Shown here: piece by piece, positions 33,260-45,239 of the stretch
Layout of the letters: the number at the start of each line of letters is the position of its first letter
How positions within the stretch are numbered: position 1 is the first letter of the stretch
Position numbers and translations under genes: made by a program
Assembly: GCF_000208745.1 (NCBI RefSeq)
Contig: NC_030853.1
Coordinates: 17,094,014-17,158,013 of the forward strand
DNA length: 64,000 nucleotides
Source of the DNA: Theobroma cacao
Taxonomy: Eukaryota > Streptophyta > Magnoliopsida > Malvales > Malvaceae
Direction of reading: 5' to 3'
The notes under the pieces: generated by a model
Told to the model about the DNA's origin: nothing
Databases searched by the model: none
What the model saw: the letters and a program-made list of their open reading frames with translations, nothing else

Positions 33260-35771
33260 ATTGTACCCTTTATCAACTTCAACATCTTTATCATTTTTTC
33301 CATTATGTTCAACTTTCACAAACGTATTAACCTCTTCATATTCACCACCAACAAGAATTGTATTATTGTCAAGGTCAATCAAAGTATGATCAAATCGTGA
33401 ATTGAAGGTAACTTCATCTTCTTGATACACCCTTTTGTTAAAGTAGATTGTTTTCCTATCATTTTGCTTATTATCTGTAATGGGAAATCGACTTCAAGCC
33501 TTCATTTTGAACATTACCCACCAATCACGTTGATCGTTTTTTTTTTATGGATACAAAGTGTAGTACACTTGAATTACTTGTTCGGTTTAAACAAAAAGCT
33601 CATTACTAGAAAGAATTAAGTTGTGTTTAATTTCGACCAACGCATCAACAGGATCTACTCGAACACCTTTGTCAATATGAAACCAATGGCATTTGAACAA
33701 CATGACTTGGTTGTTGACACCAAAGTTTTCTAACTCAACGATATTGACTAACAATTTATAAAAGTCACGATCGTAATCATTATAACAATTTCTCTTAATG
33801 CATATACCATTGTTCATCATTTTATGATTGTTACCGTAATCCAATGTGTGGAACTTGTATCCATTGACATAATAACCTTTGAAACACCTTGCCATACAAC
33901 TAGGTACATATTGCCATATGAGAATCAATTTGACTTGCATGTTGGCTAACCTACAAAAAAGGTACATTGCTTTTAATTATTTGAAGTATTAAATTAACAA
34001 AATCAAATTGAGTTATTAAATATAACTTATATATTGTTTAAACCAATTACAAAATGATGTGTCATAGAATTTTTCCAATTCTTAATCTTAAATACCATAC
34101 TATTCTCTTTTAACCATATCATCGAACATCCTAGAGATAGGAGGAACATAAATCACGAGTTAATACCATTCTCCATGCACAATTTTCTAAATTATTGGTT
34201 AAACTTATACTTACTCAATGTACGATAATATCTCATTGTAGTTCATTAGTACATATAGTTCGGCAGCTTAGAACTCATCTTCCTCTAGATATTGACATTT
34301 CTTGAATTGATATAAAAGTCGATCAGGATAAGTGAAAATCAACAAACAACCGATTGCATCAACTTTTCCACCATCATCATTCTGTGGGGTCAAGTTCATT
34401 ATTGTTGGGATTGTAGCTAGGTTAGAAGTACATTAAAAAAAATGATGATATTTTGTTGATGATATATGCTTCACAAATGGATCCTTCCACAGATGCTCGA
34501 TTTTTCATCTTTTTCAATTGATGTAAAAACCTAAAAATTAACATTCTTTTTCATATTCTAATTGCCAAATTAATAAAAAATTTTAATTACATGTGTGGCT
34601 TGTAATACCTTTTGAACAAATACATTCATCAATAATGGACTAGTCTTCCAACCTTAGCTTCTTATGGCAAATGGATCAGCAAATGCTTCATTGAGTCGAA
34701 AAAATCGTAGGGAAAAATCTTTTCTAATTTTCACATGGTTTCCACATTTTTTCCTTCCCATGCATTGATATGCTTATCACGTAGTTCGGTTTCACATTAA
34801 TCACAAAAGAAATGTGAGATCTCAACACTTGCATTCCAAATAGTGTGAGGAACTATATCTTGCAAGACAATTAGGAGCAAACGTTGTAGGAAAACATGGC
34901 ATTCATGACTTTTCATCCCATAAAATTTACATTCCTGCTCTTTCACACAGTCTGCTATGTTAGAGGCAAAACCATCTGGTAATTGTAATTGTTTCACCAA
35001 AGCACACACAGTTTTCCTTTACTCTTTAGTCAAATAGTATGAGGCTTTTCATTTAAAAAGTATGCCACTATTTGTAATTAAATGCAATTCTGACCGCTTA
35101 CAACACACTTCCAAATCACGACAAGCCTTGATATTGTCTTTCCTCTTTCTTGGAACATCCATCATCATGTTGAATATATTGTCAAATACGTTATGCTTAA
35201 TATGCATCACATCCAAGTTATGATGAATGAAATTCGTCTACCTATATGGTAACTCTTAAAATATGTTTTTTTTCAGCCTAAGTATGGGTTTGACTAGAAC
35301 TTGGTGGCTTTTGGTCACCCACCTTTGTCCCACACATGATATTTGAAATTGACTCCAATCTTTCCAAGATCTCGGTATCAAATAATCAAGGAATTGGAGG
35401 GTTTTGTTCAACACATTTCTTGAATTTAGCACTTTAACGATCAAAAGGATGATCCGTCATAAAGAATTATTGATGATAATAAAAAAAAAACAATGCTTCC
35501 TCCTGTACTCCAAGATGAAACTCTTTCCATGTTCCATATAACATAGACATGATAAACGTCCATAAGTGTTTCACCCAGACAACATACTATATGTAGGGAA
35601 GTTATTAATGGTCCATAAGAGTGCTGCTTGGTGAACAAAATTTTGGCGAGTAAAGGCATCGTACGTGACCACTTTTTCATCCCACAAAACTTTTAACTCA
35701 TCTATCAAAGGTTGGAAAAACACATCAATGTTTTGTTCAAAACTTGTTTTATCCTGGATGATCATTTGGAT
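33260..35771 (-). pseudogene. CACTA TNP2-type transposase, main part
   Basis: Read on the minus strand from 35771: NIDVFFQPLIDELKVLWDE, FVHQAALLWTINNFPTYS and LSGWST (TNP2, Transposase_21); then, in shifting frames, HNLDVMHIKHNVFDNI, LPDGFASNIADCV, KSHECHVFLQRLL (about 35000-34850) and SVEISHFFCD with KLEKIFPYDFFDSMKHL (DUF4218, about 34850-34600); a segment with LKKMKNRASVEGSICEAYI near 34500; then DUF4216 at 33967-33587 (YYVNGYKFHT, DFYKLLVNIVELENFG, MLFKCHWFH); and finally an acidic C-terminal stretch from 33430. There are many stops and likely introns. About 60 residues are missing between the two TNP2 pieces, lost at the Athila cluster. Confidence 0.88.
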
Positions 35772-35972
35772 AGTGTATGTTCACTTCACTTAGGTGATAT
35801 GATTCCCAATTCAAGTAGACGTATACTAATTACCATATATAGCCAAATTAGAACACTAGCTCGATAAACCTTATTTAATTGATTACTATAGACATATAGT
35901 GAACCAATTAAGTTACTTATTTGTGCAAGCATCTTGATGGATACTTGTACATAGCTTTGGATTCTAAGTTTC

Positions 35973-37429
35973 TGATAACTCTATGATATAGAGTTATTTA
36001 AGCTTAATTTTGATAGTAATTTAGTGTAGTTATTGTAGTAATGCATAAAAATTAGTAAGTTTTATTTAATTTTTTTAAATTAGTTATTTTAGGTGAGTCA
36101 ATCTAATCTTAGTTAATTTTATGCTTAATTTGGATTTAATATGGTTAAGATAGGTTGTTATTGATTTATTTGTGCTTTTGTAGGTGTTTGATGAAAGAAG
36201 AATTTTAGTGGAAGGAGAAAAGCAATTTTAAGGTGTAGACTTCCACTGCACATATTTCACTATTTTGGTCATAACTCTCTCTACAAAGCTTTAAATAAAG
36301 TGATTCTTTAACCATTAGAAAGATAAAAGAAAAATCTACAGCTTTCATGTTTACCACTTTGCCCAATTAGGCTTAGAAGGTGGTGAAAATCTTATCAAAG
36401 TTGATGCACTGTAGCAGTCCTATAACAATTATGATTTTTGCTATTTAAATGGTCTAGGCTGCAGCTTTAGAGGTAGTAGGCCATGGCCCATGTAATCTGA
36501 TGAGGAAATCTGGATTGAGATTGACTTCTTTCTTCACCTAACTTGGTTTAACTTCAAAGCCTTATGAAAATAACCTTCTGGAGGACTTTGAGAAGATAAT
36601 GAAACACCAGATTGACAGCTGAGAGTCAAGCCAAAAAGTCATTGAAGCTAAGAAGAATTTGAAAGATTCAAGGAGATTTAGAGATCAAGAATAAAATCCT
36701 TGGTTTTTTCTATCCTTTTGTTACTCTCTTATTCCCTTGGTTTTGTTTTTAATGTTTAAACTTTATTCAATGATGATGTGTGACTTGATGGGGAACTATA
36801 ATTTTTATCTAAGATTATGATTGAACTCAATATGTAGTCTAATTTATTTATCTCTATTTTTCTTATGTTTGATGGATTTAAGTTACTTATTTTATTCTGT
36901 TCTTAATACTTCTAATTGCATGATCACTAATTAGATTGAATTGAAAACCTAAGTTAAACCTTGACGAAGGAGATTTAGGTAGACCTTGAATAGAATAGCG
37001 TATGATCAAATGCACGTAGTTGATTAAGAGGTTTGATTTGCATATAGGGTAGACATACACCTATAAGCCATACGTAGCTAAAATTAGAACACGAACTTAA
37101 TGAATCTTTCTTCAATTCAATTTGCATAGACATATAGTAAATTAATTGAGAGAGGTATTTTTATGAGAAACTCGACAAAGGCTTGTAAATAATTTAGGAT
37201 TTTAGGTTAGCAACTTAATCCATTAAACTAAGTTAAGAGAGAGAAAGAGAGAGACAATAATCAGATGAAGTATTAAGGGCCATCATAATCTTAGGTCTGG
37301 TAGTTAAATGAGTTTTATAAAATAAATTGACTATTTAATTTTAGTTTCAGTTTATTAGTTTTATTTTTTTTATTAATTTTAAATTTATTTTTTTGGATAA
37401 GATTAAGTGGTACAATTTAGTAGTTAACA
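35973..37429 (+). repeat. LTR-like segment X inside the 5' LTR of element Y
   Basis: It begins TGATAACTCTATG, like the Y LTR, but differs strongly from it over its first kilobase. It ends near TTAACA at 37429, where Y-type sequence resumes. The last ~185 bp of X (about 37250-37429) and the Y piece after it are homologous, so this tail appears twice in a row. It could be a solo LTR of a related subfamily that inserted into the Y LTR, or a recombinant. X lacks the last ~115 bp of the Y tail and has no clear target duplication. Confidence 0.5.
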
Positions 37430-37720
37430 GTAAGAATGTAAATAATAAGAGTAGCTAGTATCAAATGAAGTGTTGAATGAACCCATTATCCTAGGTTTAG
37501 TCTATTGCCTTTTCCAAGTAATTTTAATTTCTATTAGTTAATTTAGTGTTTGTTTTAATTAATTTTTTGAAAATTTTTGTTACTTAAATAAGATTAATAT
37601 CATAAATTTTAGTACTTAGTAAAGATTTAGGAACAAATATCTGAGGGAACGATACTCTACTTGTTCACTGTATTACTTGTTTATGAAAACGTGCACTTGT
37701 GTGAAAAATTAACAAGTTTT

Positions 37721-37737
37721 TGGTGCCATTGTGAGGG
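37721..37737 (+). promoter_or_regulatory. Primer binding site of element Y
   Basis: TGGTGCCATTGTGAGGG follows the LTR end (AACA at 37714) after six bases. It is a decayed form of TGGCGCCGTTGCCGGGG, the site usual in plant Athila and Tat elements. Confidence 0.75.
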
Positions 37738-37899
37738 TTTTTGTTTTCTTTATTATTTGCTAATATTAAAATTTCACAAATTAGTCTTCATTTAAGTTTT
37801 CTTTTTTGTTTTACAGGTGTGTTCTGTTGTTGTATGAGAAGAGCAAAAAGCTTGAAGATTATCTTGTGTGATCTAGAAATTGAGAGAACATTCCACAGA

Positions 37900-38605
37900 C
37901 TTCAATGAGAAAATCAACAAAGTTTTGCTCCAATAAATACAGTGGCTGATTAATAGGGTGAACAAAAAATCCAAGAATGCATAGTATCTAAAAATCGTTG
38001 CTTAAGGGATTATGTTATTCCTTTGGTACCAGGAATTCCATCGAGTATTTGAAGGCCAGCTATTCAAGCAAACAATTTGAGATCAAGCCAGCAACTATCA
38101 TCACCATGATTCAAACCTCAATTTGGGGGGCTTCCAAATGATGTTCCAAATGGCCATATACTTTTAAACATAATGGTGTCACAAATGATACAATTCGTTT
38201 GAGGCTTTTTCCTTTCTCATTAAGGGGAAAAGCTAAAGCATGGCTGAATGCGTTCCTTACTAGCTTAATAACAACATGGGATGGTCTTGCTCAAAAGTTC
38301 CTTGCCAAGTTTTTCCTCTGGCTAAGATAGTAAAATGAGGAATGACATTACATCATTCATGCAGCAAGATTCTGAATCGTTGTACGAGGCTTGGGAAAGA
38401 TACAAAGAATTACTTCGACGTTGTCTTCATCATGGTGTTCTAAGTGGCTTCAGGTAAAAACTTTCTATAATGGTTTGAGTGCGCATGTTCAAACCACCAT
38501 TGATGTCGTTGTGGGAGGAGCTTTAATGGCTAAATCAATTGATGAGGCATACGATTTATTGGAAGAGATAGCTGCAAATAACTACCAGTGGCCAACAAAG
38601 TGAGC
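37900..38605 (+). pseudogene. gag: Element Y gag remnant
   Basis: Pieces in shifting frames match plant Athila/Tat gag: LRLFPFSLRGKAKAWLN (about 38190-38255), TSFMQQDSESLYEAWERYKELLRRC (about 38350-38415) and LKTFYNGLSAHVQTTIDVV...GGALMAKSIDEAYDLLEEIA (38455-38580). Stops and a frameshift divide them. Confidence 0.85.
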
Positions 38606-39359
38606 AATGCAAAGGAAAGTAACTGAAATTTATGATGTAAATGTTTTTTTAGTATTATGTGCACAGGTAGTAACTTTAAATAAGACTCTTGAGTCTTTTG
38701 GTACTAACTCCATCCAAAGTTCTTTTGTAGCTTGTGAACATTATGGAGATAATCATGTAAGACATTAGTGTCCCAGCTCAACAGAAACAGTGCAATTTGT
38801 GGGAAATAGGTAGCAAAATAACCTTTAATCTAACGTGTACAACCTAGGGTGGAGGAATCATCCCAATTTCTCTTGGGCTTATAATCAAAGGTTGTCATCA
38901 ACTTCAAGGCCAAATGCACCTATCGGATTCCAACAACAAGCTAGAAATGTCTATCTTAGAAAAAAAGCCAACTGTGGAAGATTTGTTAAAGTAGTACATG
39001 ACACAAAATGCTAACATCATACAAAATCAAACAGCTCTTATTCAGAATCAAGCAGCATCACTAAAAGACCTTGAGACTCGAGTTGGTCAACTTCCTAATT
39101 TATTAAACAACTAACCTCAAGGAACACTACCTAGTGATATAGAGGTGAATCCAAACAGAGAAGGTAAGGTACAAGTTATGGCGATCACCCTGAGGAGCAG
39201 AAACGAGGTTGAAAATAGTATTAGGCAAGCTAATCTTCAAGATAATCCTATTGAGAATGAAACAATGATTGAGACAACTGACAAGTAAATTCAAGAGAAG
39301 GAAGTAAAGGCAACTTTACCATCACCACCCTTTCCTCAACGCCTTAAAAAACAAAAGCT

Positions 39360-40305
39360 TGATAAGCATTTCCAAAAATTTCTCAAGGCATTCAAAAAGC
39401 TTCACATCAACATTCTTTTTGCAAAAGCTCCAGTGCAAATGTCGTCATATGTGAAGTTTCTAAAGGACATATTGACAAAGAAGATGAAATTAGAAGATTT
39501 TGAGATAGTTACACTTATTGAGGAGTGTAGTACGATAATCTAGAATACGCTTCCACAAAAGCTTAAGGACTTAGGGAGCTTCTATGCCTTGATCAATTGG
39601 TAATGTTAATTTTTCAAAAGTTTTGTGTGATTTAGGTGTTAGTGTCTCAATTATTCCTTTGTTTGTTGCTAAAAAAATTGGATTGAAGGAGTTTCAACCC
39701 ACTATAGTCAAATTTCAACTCACAAACAGAACAATAAGGTAGCCTTTCGAGATTATAGAGGATGTCTTGATTAAAGTGGGAAAATTATACATTTTTGTGG
39801 ACTTGTACTTGAGATGGAGGAAGATCAAGAGATTTTGATCATACTAAGACGTCCATTCTTAGCCACTACAGGCGCTTTAATCAATGTAAAAGAAGGCAAA
39901 ATAACTTTTAGAGTTAGAGAGGAGGTAGTTGAATTTACTATTTTCAATGCACCTAAATACCTTTCCTCCATAGCTTATTGCTATAGAGTGGACTTAGTTA
40001 ATAAGGGTAATCCTACTCCACCACTTATAAGTAAGCCAACACAAACTCTTGAGTTAGAGCCACTGCCACCACATCTCAAAACTAAGCAATGTTATAATAA
40101 GCATGATCCACCACCTTGAGTTAATCTTGATTTTAAGGTGGGACAACAAGTGTTACTGACCAAATCAATCAAGCACCTTCCATGGAAACAATAATCAAAG
40201 TTGTTGAGTCCTTACAAGGTGGTTAAGGTCTATTTGTGTGATGCAATAGATATTTGTAATGAAGCCACTGAAACATTCGGAGTGAACGAGCAGCATTTCT
40301 AACAT
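39360..40305 (+). pseudogene. Element Y protease joined to integrase C-terminus
   Basis: The protease region carries SYVKFLKDILTKK, then GNVNFSKVLCDLGVSVSIIPLFVAKKIGL (the catalytic Asp-Ser/Thr-Gly is here DLG) and, at 39814-40117, ILIILRRPFLATTGALINV with KITFRV. After a TGA the same frame goes on with FKVGQQVLLTKSIK, LSPYKVVKVY and ETFGVNEQHF (40130-40305), the end of an Athila/Tat integrase. Everything in between (RT, RNase H, integrase core) is deleted. Confidence 0.8.
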
Positions 40306-41932
40306 TACTTGGGAGGTGAATTGGATTGCTAAAGATCCTCAATTACTTCAGTAGACAACAAAAATGGGATATCATAGTCAAGCTAGTGACTATATGAAAA
40401 TGCTTCTTGGGAGGCAACCCAAGTTATATCTTTTTAGGTTTAGTTGTTATTTTAGTTAGTTTTTATTTTTCTATTAAAATAAGTAGTTATAACTTCTCCT
40501 TAGATTGTTTTGTTAAGTATGTAGGTTTGAAAAGCATGACGATAAGGTGAAAGAAAATTAAAGCTTTCAATGCACTGTCACCATTGATAGAGGAGTTTAT
40601 TTTCCTTACTCTTTTTAACTTTTCACAATAAGGACAATGTGCAATTTAAGTTTAGGGGAGGGTTTTATTGTTATTAGTTTTTGTGATATTTTAGATTAGT
40701 TTATTTTCATTATTTTTTTAATTTTATACATATTTTAAGATTTTGAGTTAGATTTATTGTGTCAATTTCTTTTAATTTACCTACCCAATGATGAGAACCT
40801 AGTTATATTCTATCTTAGTTCTTTGCCAATATAAATATTGTTTGAGTGTTATGTAAATTTTTATGCTAAGCTTTATTGTTAGGATGAGATTTCTACATTT
40901 TGAGTACTATGTCTTTTGCTTAGATTCATTGTACGTACTTATAGAAGGTTTATGTAAATGTGAATTTTTGAATTTTGTATTGAGTTCTAGAATTTGTTTG
41001 ATTCTCTTTCGAGACGAAATCCTAGGCTATACTTAGTTAAGGAGATGATTTAGGCCATCTTAGGAGTGATTAGGCCTTTTTAGCCTTCCTTTACATAATG
41101 TATCCTTAATTTCCCCATTTAAGCCTAATGACACCTTTTCTTTGTTTGAATACTTAATTTTTAGCCTATAACCTTATATTAATATTTTCAACAATTCTTG
41201 CATCCCTCATTCTTAAGTGCATAAGTCAGTTTAGGAAATGTTATGAGCTAGATAGTGAAAAAGATAGTAAAGATGAAAAATGATGAAAAGTTCAAAAATA
41301 TAATTATATTCATCTCACTACCAAATAAAAGAAATAAGTTTGGAGTTGTGGAATTTACAAAAAGAAAAAGCGAAAGAAAGAAGAAGAAAAAGAATGAAGT
41401 GTTGAACAAAAGAAAATTTGTGATGAAAACGGGGTACTCTAGGTGAAAGAAAATAATGCTTTGAATAGGTCTTAGAGTGACTATGTGTGTAAGGTGATTT
41501 GAGCTTTACATTATCCTATATCCAACATTAACCCCAGCCATACATAACAAGCTAATTAAAGTCCTATTGATATTTAACCTAGTGTCAGTCTACATTAATG
41601 GAGAGAGATGAAAAGCAAACTTATGGAATTTGATTACTAATTTAATTTTGTATGAATATAAACTTATCAAGATTGTACAATGTTCTAGGTGAAAAGATTG
41701 CACACATACACGAAAATTCGCTTAATGATAAGCTTGCATTTGAATTGAAGCATGAACTTGAATAATATTTATGTGTTGTTTAGAGTTGAGAATTTGGATT
41801 AACATTTGAGGATATTATAGGTGATAATTGAATTGGTGCAATTGATTTCTTGTTAAGTGTTTTCTTCGTTCAAGTTATTGTATTTATTTTATATTTTGCT
41901 CACGGACTAGCAAAATCTTAAGTTTGGGGGTG
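40306..41932 (+). other. Non-coding 3' region of element Y
   Basis: No coding sequence that I recognise. A purine tract AAGTTTAGGGGAGGG lies at about 40658-40672. The true polypurine tract, TTAAGTTTGGGGGTG, ends at 41932, directly before the LTR. Confidence 0.6.
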
Positions 41933-43703
41933 TGATAACTCTATTATATATAGTTATTTTGACAAATTTTGGGAGCTTAAGTAGCTAGATCTTTGAGATT
42001 TTAGGTTCAGATTTTAACATTTGAGGTGTTTTTCTAGTTTAAGTTTGATTACATACTAAGTAGTTAATTTAAGTTATTTTAGTTTAACTTTGTGTTATTT
42101 TGTTTTAAATTACTTACAAGTAGTTATTGTTGATTTCTCTTATTGCTTTTGTAGGAAATTTGATGAAAAGGCTCATTTGATAAAAATTTGTACGAGTATG
42201 GCGATGGCTTCATTTGTATATGTTTTGGTATTTTGACCATATCTCTCTATACAGTACTCCAAATGAGGTGATTCTTGGACCACTAGAACTCGAAGAGGAA
42301 GGGCGATAACCTTTATGTTTACCATGTCTCCCACTTCTGATCGGATCGTGCTCAAAATATTTGCCTAAGTTGGAGCACTGCATAGTATGCATGGACTGAA
42401 CATGATGCGGTATTTAGAGCATATCTTTCACTCCAGAAGTCCAATTGATGTGATTACTGAGCCATTGGAAAGTTACAAGATAGGGATAAGACTTTCATGT
42501 TGACCACTTCACCCAATTCAGATCATATCGAGGTAAAAATCATGTTGGTAGATGCTCAATTGATGCAGTTTTACACAAGGCAGCATGTGGAGGAAGGTCG
42601 TGGCCTTGAGTTACTTAAGGATGCAGTGCTGAGGAAGCCAAGGCTGCAACACCAGTGAAAGGAAGGGCACCATATAAATTTCCAAGGCTAGAGCACTGTG
42701 ATGCCAAGAAATCATGGCTGCGATGCAGATGATTTTCCAAAAATAAAAATTTGACAAGATTTTAGAAATTAAGTTACTTGGAACCTATTTAAGGAACCTT
42801 TTTAAGAGGTTTTAAAAAGGAGGCAAAAAGCAACTATTCTAAAGACAAGGAACCAAGAACAAAGAGGAAAACAAGAGAATTTGATAGGGAATTGAGGTTA
42901 CAAACCTTCAACAATTGGTTTCTTTCTCTGTTTTTGTGTTTTTCTTATTTTCTTTGACTTGGATTCACGGCTAAATTGCTTTGGATATTGTTTTTATTAG
43001 ATACTATGAGCCAAACTATTTTTCTAAGATTATGGTGGGTTTCAATATGTAATCTGAATATTAATTTCTCTTTTATTTACTATGAATGGGTATAGTTTTG
43101 CTTATTCAAATATGTTTTCAATGCTTTTGATTGTTTGGCCAACAGTTAACTGATTTATGAATCTAATTAAGACTCAACAGAGAGATTTTAGATTTGACAA
43201 AGGTTTGAATATTGTATGTTCACTCACTTAGGTGATTGATTTGTGATTCGGGTCGACATACGCCAATTGCCATACATAACCAAATTGGAACACTAGCTTA
43301 ATGAGCCTTATTTAATTGATTACTATAGACATATAGTGAACCAATTAAGTTAGGTATTTGTGCAAGCATCTTGACGGAGACTTGTACATAGCTTTGGATT
43401 CTAGGTTAGTAAAACCACCCATGAATATAAATAATAAGAGAAGTTGGTATCAGATGAAGTGTTGAATGAACTCATAATCCTAGGTTTTAGTCTATTGTCT
43501 TTTCTAAGTAATTTTAATTTCTATTAGTTAATTTGGTGCATGTTTTAATTAATTTTTTGAAAATTTTAGCTAAATAAGATTAATTTGTCATAAATTTTAG
43601 TACATAGTAAAGATTTAGGAATAAATCTTTGTGGGAACAATACTTTAGTTCTTTACTATATTACTTGTTTGCAATAGTGTGCACTTGCGTGAAAAATTGA
43701 CCA
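41933..43703 (+). repeat. 3' LTR of element Y
   Basis: Starts TGATAACTCTATTATATATAG and ends AAAATTGACCA, 1771 bp. The last ~285 bp match 37430-37714 at roughly 85%. It abuts directly the inverted element Z at 43704. Confidence 0.8.
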
Positions 43704-43714
43704 TAAGTTTTTGA

Positions 43715-44993
43715 TTGTTCTTTACCTTTGGGATTGACTTGAGTATCACTTGGCAAGGCACCTTGGGTCTATTATTAATGGAACTAGCAAGTTGTCCCAT
43801 TTGAATCTCAAGATTTTGAATTGATGCTACTTGATTCTAAATGATTTTGCCATTCTTTGTCATGTAGGCATTAGTCTTTGTCATGAAGGCATCAGTTTTT
43901 GTCATGAATTACATGAACATCTCCTCTACAATAAGCTTTTTCTTAAGGGCAAGAGGTCTTGCTTATGGTGGAAAACCAAAAGGAATGTTTGACCTTGAAT
44001 TTGAAGGTCCTAGGTTATTATTCCATAAGAAGCTTGGATGGTTCCTCCAACCAAGATTATACGTATTGAAGTATGGGTTATTTTGTTGTATGTTAAAGTT
44101 CCTAATAAACTGAACTAATTCAGGATTGAATGGACATTGATCACTTGAATTGCTTTTGCCATAAAAATCAAAAGTTATAAAGGAGTTTTGGACAACATTA
44201 ACTCTTATTGTGTCAAATCTTTTGTCAATGCAACTTCTTGTGCAATCAAAGCATTTAGTGCATCAATCTCATAAACACCAACATTTTTTCTAGAACTAGA
44301 TCTTTCTGAAGACCATTGGTAATAATTGGATGCCATCTCTTCTAACAAATTATCAGTGTCATCAGGTTTTTCACCCATTAATGCCCTATCAACAACTACA
44401 TCAATTGTAGATCTGATTGAACTGACTAACCCATTACAGAATGTTTGAACTTGAAGCCATTAAGGAAGCCCATGATGTGGACATCTTCTACGCAAATCTT
44501 TGAATCGTTCCCAAGCCTCATATGAGGATTCATCATTAAATTGTGTGAATGAAGTTATATCATTCCTCAATTTTGTAGTCTTTGCAGGCACAAAGAATTT
44601 TGCCATGAATTTTTTAGCCAAATCCTCCTATATAGCAATAGATCCAATGGGCAGTGAATTTACCTAACTCTTTGCCTTATCCCTTAGTGCAAAAAGAAAG
44701 AGTCTGAGTTTAATAACATCATTAATCACCCTATTATATTTGAAAGTGTCACGAATTTCCAAGAAATTAACCAGATGGGAATTAAGATCATCACTAGGTA
44801 ACCTACCAATTTGAATACAAGACTAAATCATTTGAATATAAGCAGGCTCAAAATTATTTGCATTGATAAAAGGTCTTTTATTGCTTTGGTGCAAGCCTTG
44901 CAAAAAGGGAACAATATAATCGTGCAAAGCTTTGCTCTCTTGAATAATCTGAATGCCAACATTGTTACCATGATTATTATTATCTTCTACCAT
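43715..44993 (-). pseudogene. gag: Element Z gag remnant
   Basis: From ATG 44993 the minus strand reads MVEDNNNHGN, NFEPAYIQMI, IKLRLFLFALRDKAKS, EDLAKKFMAKFF, LRNDITSFTQF, SYEAWERFKDLRRRCPHHGL, CNGLVSSIRSTIDVV, LLEEMASNYYQW and, towards the end, NLEIQMGQLASSINNRP. This is the full order of a plant Athila/Tat gag with at least five stops. A tandem repeat of AYMTK-type units near 43860-43920 is visible. Confidence 0.88.
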
Positions 44994-45216
44994 TGTTTGG
45001 TTTAGATTTTAAACTTGCAAAATTTCCCTTTGAAATCTTTTAAAAGTTCTTTTTATCTCTATATCAAAAAGAATAAGATTCAAGTTTCTCCTTCGCATAC
45101 AATGACTAAAGATGCTTAAAAACAAGAAAAATAAAATTTAAATAAATAACAAAGAGGTTTGAATTAAGACTAAATTTGCTTGGTATTAATATTAGTAAAA
45201 ATTCAAAAAAATAATA

Positions 45217-45233
45217 CCTCGAAAATAGTGCCA
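45217..45233 (-). promoter_or_regulatory. Primer binding site of element Z
   Basis: On the minus strand TGGCACTATTTTCGAGG, six bases after the LTR end. It is a decayed form of the Athila/Tat site TGGCGCCGTTGCCGGGG. Confidence 0.7.
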
Positions 45234-45239
45234 AAAACT

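Larger units (their letters stand above)
35772..43703 (+). mobile_element. Athila/Tat-like Gypsy element Y, internally deleted, 5' LTR interrupted
   Basis: The 3' LTR (41933-43703) is complete. The 5' LTR is represented by 35772-35972 and 37430-37714, which match consecutive parts of the 3' LTR (about 43217-43411 and 43424-43703), with a different LTR-like sequence between them. A primer binding site, gag, protease and a C-terminal integrase piece follow; RT, RNase H and the integrase core are missing. No target duplication is found. Confidence 0.75.
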
